A stretch of DNA of 64,000 nucleotides, taken from Solidesulfovibrio fructosivorans JJ]. GTDB lineage: Bacteria > Desulfobacterota > Desulfovibrionia > Desulfovibrionales > Desulfovibrionaceae. The stretch's first letter is position 1. Every line of letters begins with the position of its first letter. Positions 58,847 to 64,000 of the stretch are shown one piece after another. The position numbers and the translations under genes are program-made. The notes under the pieces were generated by a model, which saw only the letters and a list, made by a program, of their open reading frames with translations, did not search any database and was not told the DNA's origin. The DNA lies in contig NZ_AECZ01000003.1 of NCBI RefSeq assembly GCF_000179555.1, positions 124,001-188,000 of the forward strand, given 5' to 3'.

Positions 58847-59407
58847 CTACTCCTCGAAAACCTGATAGGTGTATTCGTCCGCCAACTGCTTGGCCCGGGA
58901 AAGGGCGGCGTACATGCGGGCGTTTTCCAGGGCCAGGCCGGAAAGGTTGGCGATGCAGCGCACAAATTCGAGATCCTCGGCGCTAAACGTCCGACACTCG
59001 GCGGAATAGACCCTGATGGACCCGATGATTCTGTCGCCGCCGACGGAAAGCGGCGCGACCACCAGGGAGCACAAGCCCTCGTCGGCGGCTTCCTTGGGAT
59101 ACTGGAACCGGTCGTCCTTGCTCACGTCGGCGATGGTGAGGATCTCGCCCTTGAGCACTTCCTGGTCGAGCCGGGATTTGGCCACTTCCACGGGGCCCTT
59201 GTGGGCGTAGCGATCCGAGAGACCATAATACGCGCCGGGTTCCAGGATCTTGCCGTCGCGGCTCAGCAGGCGGATGAAACAACCCTTGGCCCTCATGGCC
59301 TTGGCCGTGTGCTCGGCGATCAGGGACAGGACTTCGCCGGGTTTGAGGCTCATGTTGATCAGCCGGGCAAGCTCATAGATGGCCGTGGTGTGCTCGTGCA
59401 ATGCCAT
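58847..59407 (-). CDS. Stand-alone GAF-domain protein
   Basis: 186 residues made almost entirely of one GAF domain (about 20-165): [40 protein letters not shown] and [27 protein letters not shown] precedes ATG 59407. There is no output domain. GAF domains sense small molecules or redox state. Its stop codon is two bases from gap, suggesting a sensor or regulator of glycolytic flux (inference). Confidence 0.85.
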   Translation of the reverse strand: MALHEHTTAIYELARLINMSLKPGEVLSLIAEHTAKAMRAKGCFIRLLSRDGKILEPGAYYGLSDRYAHKGPVEVAKSRLDQEVLKGEILTIADVSKDDRFQYPKEAADEGLCSLVVAPLSVGGDRIIGSIRVYSAECRTFSAEDLEFVRCIANLSGLALENARMYAALSRAKQLADEYTYQVFEE

Positions 59408-59436
59408 GTGGAATCCTCCTTTGTCGCGGTGTTGTC

Positions 59437-59468
59437 GGGAAGCGCGCCCGAATCCTGGCCCGCTTCCC
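59437..59468 (-). terminator. Possible terminator of the fructose operon
   Basis: GGGAAGCG and CGCTTCCC form an 8-bp stem over a 16-base loop, 45 bases beyond the DUF4432 stop. Confidence 0.4.
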
Positions 59469-59512
59469 GTGCCGCGCGGGGGCGGCGTTGGCGTTTATCT
59501 ATCCGAACGCTT

Positions 59513-60724
59513 TTATTCCTTGGCCATGGGGACGGCAACGACTTTGGGCGTCCGGCCGGCGGCCACGGCTTCCACCCGCTTGGCGAAGCCGGCCACCTCG
59601 TCGCCGGTCGTCAGCGGCCAATACTCCACATCGAAGGCCTGGCTGGCGCCCGGGGCAAGGCTTTTCACCCGCCCCTGCTTTCGCTCGATCTGGCGCGGAT
59701 AGGCGTAGCTCGTCCCGGGCTCGATGCCGGTCACATATCCCTGGCGCAGGGTGTCGGTGTTTTTCCACAACGTCAGCACCGGCAGTTCGGCGGCGTCATA
59801 GCGCACCGCGATGCCATGGTCGCCGGCCTTGTTGCGCAGCACCACCGGGGTCCAGCCGTCCTTGCCGGCATAGGCCCGGATATTGAAAACCATCTCGTCA
59901 TAGCCCTTGGTCGGGCCCAGATAGGTCTGCCAGTCGGCCAGCCCTTTCTTGGCGTAGTCGTTGAAGGGCGAAATCTCCTGGACCGGGATCAGCACCTTGG
60001 CCCCGGCCTCGAGGATGGGGACGCCGAAATTGCTGTGGTAGATGATCTGGTAATCGCGGTCGTAATCGCTGTTGTTGGTCAGGACGTCGTGGATCTTCAC
60101 GCACTTGACGCCGGGGGTCACCGTCAGCTCGGTCCAGGTTTCCAGCGCCGCGAACTTGAAGGTGTTCTCCTTGATCAGGCCTTTGACATGGATGGCGTGG
60201 GGGGCCTTGTCGTCGATGGCGACCACGACCTTGGACGCGGGCGTATTGCCGGCGCGGCCGTGCAGGCTCATCAGGCGCCCCTGCTCCTGGCCGGGGTGGC
60301 CGGTCCACTCGTAGCCGCAACGCACCATCATTTCGTTGAACCCGTCCAGCCAGCCCAGGCCTCCCCGCATCTCCAGGTTCATGAAGGCGGGATTGACGAT
60401 TTCATCCACCGGCGATTTCCAACCGAAGCGGATGCCGCCGCTTTTGATCTCATAAATGTCCATGCCCCGCGTCGGGATCAGCGACACCTCCAGTTCCGGG
60501 GTCACGATGGTGATGCGCGTGCTGCCTTCCTGCTTGCCCCCATGGAGCGTCGTCTTGGTGACCGAAAAAGCGGGGCCGTCCGTGAACCCCAGCGACTTGG
60601 CCGAAACCGTCCATTCGGGAATCGAAACATTGCCGGTCGTGTCGGTCAGCACGAAATCCCGGGCCAAGGCCTGGGTCGCGGCCAGGCAGAGACAGGCGAG
60701 GACAAACAGGACAGTCTTTTTCAT
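59513..60724 (-). CDS. Exported aldose-epimerase-like protein (DUF4432)
   Basis: 403 residues from ATG 60724 (AAGGAG upstream). A clean signal peptide (1-21, ending QALA) and a galactose-mutarotase-like beta-sandwich: LIPTRGMDIYEIKSGGIRFG, GRLMSLHGRAGNTPA and IIYHSNFGVPILEAG. The HGR and YHSNFG elements match the DUF4432 group, where histidines act on a sugar ring. Being exported, it would act on a periplasmic sugar before uptake. It is the last gene of the fructose PTS operon, 50 bases after fruA. Confidence 0.8.
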   Translation of the reverse strand: MKKTVLFVLACLCLAATQALARDFVLTDTTGNVSIPEWTVSAKSLGFTDGPAFSVTKTTLHGGKQEGSTRITIVTPELEVSLIPTRGMDIYEIKSGGIRFGWKSPVDEIVNPAFMNLEMRGGLGWLDGFNEMMVRCGYEWTGHPGQEQGRLMSLHGRAGNTPASKVVVAIDDKAPHAIHVKGLIKENTFKFAALETWTELTVTPGVKCVKIHDVLTNNSDYDRDYQIIYHSNFGVPILEAGAKVLIPVQEISPFNDYAKKGLADWQTYLGPTKGYDEMVFNIRAYAGKDGWTPVVLRNKAGDHGIAVRYDAAELPVLTLWKNTDTLRQGYVTGIEPGTSYAYPRQIERKQGRVKSLAPGASQAFDVEYWPLTTGDEVAGFAKRVEAVAAGRTPKVVAVPMAKE

Positions 60725-60774
60725 GGCGGAGTCTCCTTGTGTTTCGTTTCGCCGCAATCGCGATTTTCCCACGT

Positions 60775-62541
60775 TCAGGCGGCAACCGGGATGCGTCGCT
60801 TGGCCACGTACAAAGCCAGCACCGTGACCGCCGTGCCGATGGCGATGGCCGCCGCGTAGGCGGCGACATGCGTCACCGCGCCCGGGATGAGCAGGACGAA
60901 CGCGCCGCCGTGGGGGACCATGAGCGTGACGCCGTAGACCATGGACAAGGCCCCGGTCACGGCGGAGCCGAGCACGGCGCAGGGAATGACCCGAAACGGG
61001 TCCCTGGCCGCGAAAGGAATGGCCCCCTCGGTGATGAAGGCCAGCCCCAGGACCATGGCCGCCTTGCTGGCCTCGTGTTCCTCCGGGCTGAAGCGTTTGG
61101 GGAAAAGGGTCGCCGCCAGGCCCAGGGCCAGAGGGGGCGTCATGCCCCCGGCCATGACCGCGGCCATGGGGGCATAGACGTTGCTGGCGAGCAGCCCCAC
61201 GCCGAAGGTGTAGGCGGCCTTGTTGACCGGACCGCCCATGTCCACGGCCATCATGCCGCCGAGGATCAGGCCGAAGATCAGGGCGCTGGCCTGGTGCATG
61301 CCGGCGAGCCAGTCCGTAAGGGCCGTGAGGATCGCCTTGACGGGCGGGCCGATGACAAAGACGAGCAAGAGCCCCACGACAAGCGTGGAGAGAAACGGCA
61401 GGATGAGCACGGGCTTGAGCCCTTCCAGGTTCTTCGGCAGCCTGATCGCGCCGTTGAGCCATCGCGTCAGGTAGCCGGCCAGAAAGCCGGCCACGATGCC
61501 GCCGAGAAATCCGGCCCCCTCGGTCGCGGCCAGCATGCCGCCCACAAGGCCCGGCGCTATGCCGGGGCGTTCGGCGATGGAATAGGCGATGAACCCGGCC
61601 AGGACGGGAATGTAGAGTTTGAAGGCCGTGGCCCCGCCGATCTGCATGAGGGCCCAGCCGAGGGTGCCCTTCTGGTCGCCGACGTAGATGCCGCCCAGGG
61701 CGAAGGCCAGGGCGATGAGCAGGCCGCCGGCCACCACCACGGGGAGCATGTAGGACACGCCGGTCATGAGGTGGCGGTAGGGTCCGGGACCGGCGGAGGC
61801 TTTTTTCCGGGGCGCGCCGGAGGCGGCTTCGGCCGGCGCGGCTTCGGACGAGGCGGCGGTTTTCGGGGGGGCGGCAAGGGCCGTTTCGATGACTTGCCGG
61901 GCGTCGTGCAGCGCGGCCTTGGTGGTCGTTTCATAGAGCGGCTTGCCGACAAACCGCGACGCGTCGACGAACGCGTCGGCGGCGATGACCACGGCGTCGG
62001 CCTGGGCGATGTCCTCGGGCGCGAGCACGTTTTTCGCGCCGACCGAGCCCTGGGTCTCGATTTTCACCGCGTAGCCGAGCTCCGTGGCCGCCTTGCGCAA
62101 TGCCTCGGCGGCCATGAAGGTATGGGCGATGCCGGTGGGGCAGGATGTCACGCCGACGATGGACACGCTTTGCGCTTCGGCGATCGGCGGGTGGGGAATG
62201 GCGTCGGCGGGCGGCGGTGCGGCCTCCTCCGGCTCGCCCGATTCGGCCAGGGCGGCTTCGATGACCGCCTTGGTCTTGCGGATGGCGTCGCCGGTGCTTA
62301 CGGCATGGATGGGCTTGCCGACGAAACGGCTGGGGTCGATGTGGATGTCCGAGGCGATGATGACCGCGTCGGCGGCCGCGATGGCCTCGGGGGAAAGCAC
62401 GTCCCTGGCGCCTTGCGCGCCCTGGGTTTCGACGGTGACGCTGTGGCCCATGCTCGCGCCCACCTGTTTCAGGGCCTCGGCGGCCATGATGGTATGGGCC
62501 ACGCCGGTGGGGCACGCGGTGACGGCGACGATCCTTTTCAT
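60775..62541 (-). CDS. fruA: Fructose PTS permease EIIB'BC
   Basis: 588 residues. Two tandem EIIB domains with phospho-cysteines C10 (TACPTGVAHT) and C134 (TSCPTGIAHTF), an Ala/Pro-rich linker, and a C-terminal EIIC with about ten membrane helices. It takes up fructose and delivers fructose 1-phosphate. No EIIA domain is part of it; EIIA may be fused to the partly visible EI protein. Its ATG overlaps the fruK stop by four bases. Confidence 0.95.
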   Translation of the reverse strand: MKRIVAVTACPTGVAHTIMAAEALKQVGASMGHSVTVETQGAQGARDVLSPEAIAAADAVIIASDIHIDPSRFVGKPIHAVSTGDAIRKTKAVIEAALAESGEPEEAAPPPADAIPHPPIAEAQSVSIVGVTSCPTGIAHTFMAAEALRKAATELGYAVKIETQGSVGAKNVLAPEDIAQADAVVIAADAFVDASRFVGKPLYETTTKAALHDARQVIETALAAPPKTAASSEAAPAEAASGAPRKKASAGPGPYRHLMTGVSYMLPVVVAGGLLIALAFALGGIYVGDQKGTLGWALMQIGGATAFKLYIPVLAGFIAYSIAERPGIAPGLVGGMLAATEGAGFLGGIVAGFLAGYLTRWLNGAIRLPKNLEGLKPVLILPFLSTLVVGLLLVFVIGPPVKAILTALTDWLAGMHQASALIFGLILGGMMAVDMGGPVNKAAYTFGVGLLASNVYAPMAAVMAGGMTPPLALGLAATLFPKRFSPEEHEASKAAMVLGLAFITEGAIPFAARDPFRVIPCAVLGSAVTGALSMVYGVTLMVPHGGAFVLLIPGAVTHVAAYAAAIAIGTAVTVLALYVAKRRIPVAA

Positions 62542-63503
62542 GACTCCATCCTCCTCGCTTCCAGCGGTTCGACGACGACAAGGCTTTCAAGCGCCCTGGC
62601 CGGGCCGATGTCGGACAGGCAGGGCCCCGGTTGCGCCACCACGGCGGCGGCCATGGCCGTCGCCAACCGGGCGCGCTCGGGCAAAGGCAGGCCACGGGCC
62701 AGGCCGGCGCACAACCCGGCGACCATGGCGTCGCCCGCGCCCACGGTGCTGACCGCCTCTATTTGGGGAGGCCTGGCCACAACGGCCGCCTCGGCCTCGA
62801 CAAACACGGCCCCCCGTTCGCCCAGGGACACGGCCACGGTTTCGATGCCGCCGCGCACAAGGGCGCGCGCTTCGGCCACGACGTCTTCCAGGGATTCCAC
62901 GGAGCGGCCCAGGTATTGGCCGAGTTCCAGGGTGTTGGGTTTGATGAGGGAAGGCTTGGCGGCGATGGCCTCGGCCAGGGCCGGACCGCTGGTGTCCACG
63001 ACGGCGCGCAGTCCCCTGGCGCGGGCCATGGCCACGAGCTTCGCCACGACCCCGTCCTCCAGGCCCGGGGGAAGGCTACCGGCGATGACCACGAGTCCCG
63101 CGTCCCGGGACAGGCGGTCGACCGTCGAGAAAAGCGCGGCCAGATGGGGCGTGTCCGGCGTCAGGCCGGGGCAGTTGATGTCCGTGGTGGTCTTGGCCTC
63201 GGGGTCGACCACCTTGACGTCCGTGCGGGTCTCGCCCGGCAGGCGCACAAAGGCGTCCTGGATCCCCCGTTGTTGGAAAAGCCGTTCGAAAAGGCCCGCA
63301 TTGTCCGCGCCAAGGAAACCCGTGCCGGCCACGGGCAGGTTGAACAGGCGCAACAGCCGGGCGATGTTGATGCCCTTGCCGCCGGGATCGGTCCGGGCGC
63401 GCGCGACGCGGTTGACCTCGCCGAGGGCGAACCCGGGCACGGTGCAGGCCAGGTCCACAGCCGGGTTCATGGTGACGGTGACGACGGTTTGTTCTTGCAG
63501 CAT
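62538..63503 (-). CDS. fruK: 1-Phosphofructokinase
   Basis: 321 residues of the PfkB fold: TMNPAVDLACTV at the N-terminus, DPGGKGINIARLL, and the C-terminal signature VSTVGAGDAMVAGLCAG with the catalytic aspartate. It converts fructose 1-phosphate to fructose 1,6-bisphosphate. Start ATG 63503 gives the usual PfkB beginning. Between the EI gene (17-base gap) and fruA (overlap). Confidence 0.95.
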   Translation of the reverse strand: MLQEQTVVTVTMNPAVDLACTVPGFALGEVNRVARARTDPGGKGINIARLLRLFNLPVAGTGFLGADNAGLFERLFQQRGIQDAFVRLPGETRTDVKVVDPEAKTTTDINCPGLTPDTPHLAALFSTVDRLSRDAGLVVIAGSLPPGLEDGVVAKLVAMARARGLRAVVDTSGPALAEAIAAKPSLIKPNTLELGQYLGRSVESLEDVVAEARALVRGGIETVAVSLGERGAVFVEAEAAVVARPPQIEAVSTVGAGDAMVAGLCAGLARGLPLPERARLATAMAAAVVAQPGPCLSDIGPARALESLVVVEPLEARRMES

Positions 63504-63520
63504 GGCGTTGCCTGCCTGTT

Positions 63521-64000
63521 TTAGGGGAGGGGGAGGGCGCGCACGTCCTTGACGTCGCGGCAGGCCAGGGCCTTTTTGGCCAGGGCCCGGGCGTCGTCCA
63601 TGCGGATCGTGCGCATTTTGGCCTTTATCGCGGCGATGCTCGGCACGACCATGCTCAGTTCGCGCACGCCAAGCCCGGCCAGGATGACCGCGCCGAGCGG
63701 CTCGCCGGCAAGACCGCCGCACACGCCCACCCATTTGCCGGCCGCCTCGGCCGCGTCCACCACTTGCCGGATCAGGCGGAGGATGGCGGGATGCAGGCTG
63801 TCGGCCTTGGCGGCCAGGGAGGGGTGCAGCCTGTCGATGGCCATGACGTACTGGGTCAGGTCGTTGGTGCCCACGGAGAAGAAATCGACTTCCCGGGCGA
63901 ATTCCGGGGCCATGAGGGCCACGGAGGGCACCTCGACCATGATGCCGATGGGAACGGGCGCGGCCCCGACCTCGATGCGGGCCTTTTCCGCCAGGCGCTT
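63521..64000 (-). CDS. PTS enzyme I, C-terminal part (runs off the window)
   Basis: 160 codons are visible. PIGIMVEVPSVALMAPEFAR, FFSVGTNDLTQYVMAIDR and WVGVCGGLAGEP belong to the PEP-binding C-terminal barrel of enzyme I, with the active cysteine in GVCGG. It takes phosphate from PEP and passes it to HPr. In fructose operons this domain is often part of an EIIA-HPr-EI fusion (FPr); the N-terminus is outside the window so this cannot be decided. Confidence 0.92.
   Translation of the reverse strand, partial: KRLAEKARIEVGAAPVPIGIMVEVPSVALMAPEFAREVDFFSVGTNDLTQYVMAIDRLHPSLAAKADSLHPAILRLIRQVVDAAEAAGKWVGVCGGLAGEPLGAVILAGLGVRELSMVVPSIAAIKAKMRTIRMDDARALAKKALACRDVKDVRALPLP

Overview
The window is a high-GC bacterial chromosome segment from a sulfate-reducing deltaproteobacterium of the Desulfovibrionaceae. 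The strongest evidence is a complete tmcDCBA operon (25482-29168), an electron-transfer complex typical of Desulfovibrio-type sulfate reducers. The fructose PTS genes would fit a fructose-using member of the group, but genus and species cannot be fixed from this sequence alone. No rRNA or CRISPR array was seen. One tRNA (Ala-GGC) is present.

Left part (1-17700). The end of aspA is followed by an amino-acid permease, a PII-type regulator and an unrecognised protein. A 'graveyard' (2700-4850) follows, in which fragments of at least six unrelated genes and a repeat lie end to end: DUF488, LacI, TetR, IS21 istA, a MNT nucleotidyltransferase and a receiver domain. Next comes a nine-gene minus-strand operon (15189 down to 5295): two TPR proteins, a BcsC-like outer-membrane TPR/barrel protein, a BcsA-like GT2 synthase, a GH26 glycosidase, then a complete partner-switching set (receiver-PP2C phosphatase, STAS antagonist, RsbW-like kinase) and a PilZ c-di-GMP receptor. 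It reads as a synthase-dependent exopolysaccharide machine with its own control circuit. The upstream flank holds the remains of a diguanylate cyclase gene split by an IS5-family element that has clear terminal repeats and a 4-bp target duplication. Three copies of an unclassified repeat bracket this region.

Middle part (17900-45000). It holds tRNA-Ala, an orphan pair of dipeptide-type permeases, recN, a universal stress protein, cheW, a lytic transglycosylase, the tmc operon, a Cache-PAS-GGDEF cyclase, a secreted SmpA-like protein, a single-domain receiver, a P2-type cation ATPase and a peroxiredoxin with a PerR-like box. These are followed by a DJ-1 protein, a 1719-residue kinase-ATPase-GAF-GGDEF fusion and a nucleoside hydrolase-VOC fusion. 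Long perfect hairpins, sometimes in inverted pairs around an AT-rich core, punctuate the intergenic spaces.

Right part (45400-64000). It holds an RND efflux operon with a candidate operator. A ferredoxin-type gene follows, broken by a one-base frameshift and preceded by a palindromic MITE-like element. Next are a Usp/BASS-transporter/zinc-ribbon operon divergent from an FNR-type regulator, with FNR-type sites nearby, an AT-rich membrane-protein pair, a GAF-GAPDH pair and a fructose PTS operon (EI, FruK, FruA, DUF4432) that runs off the right edge.
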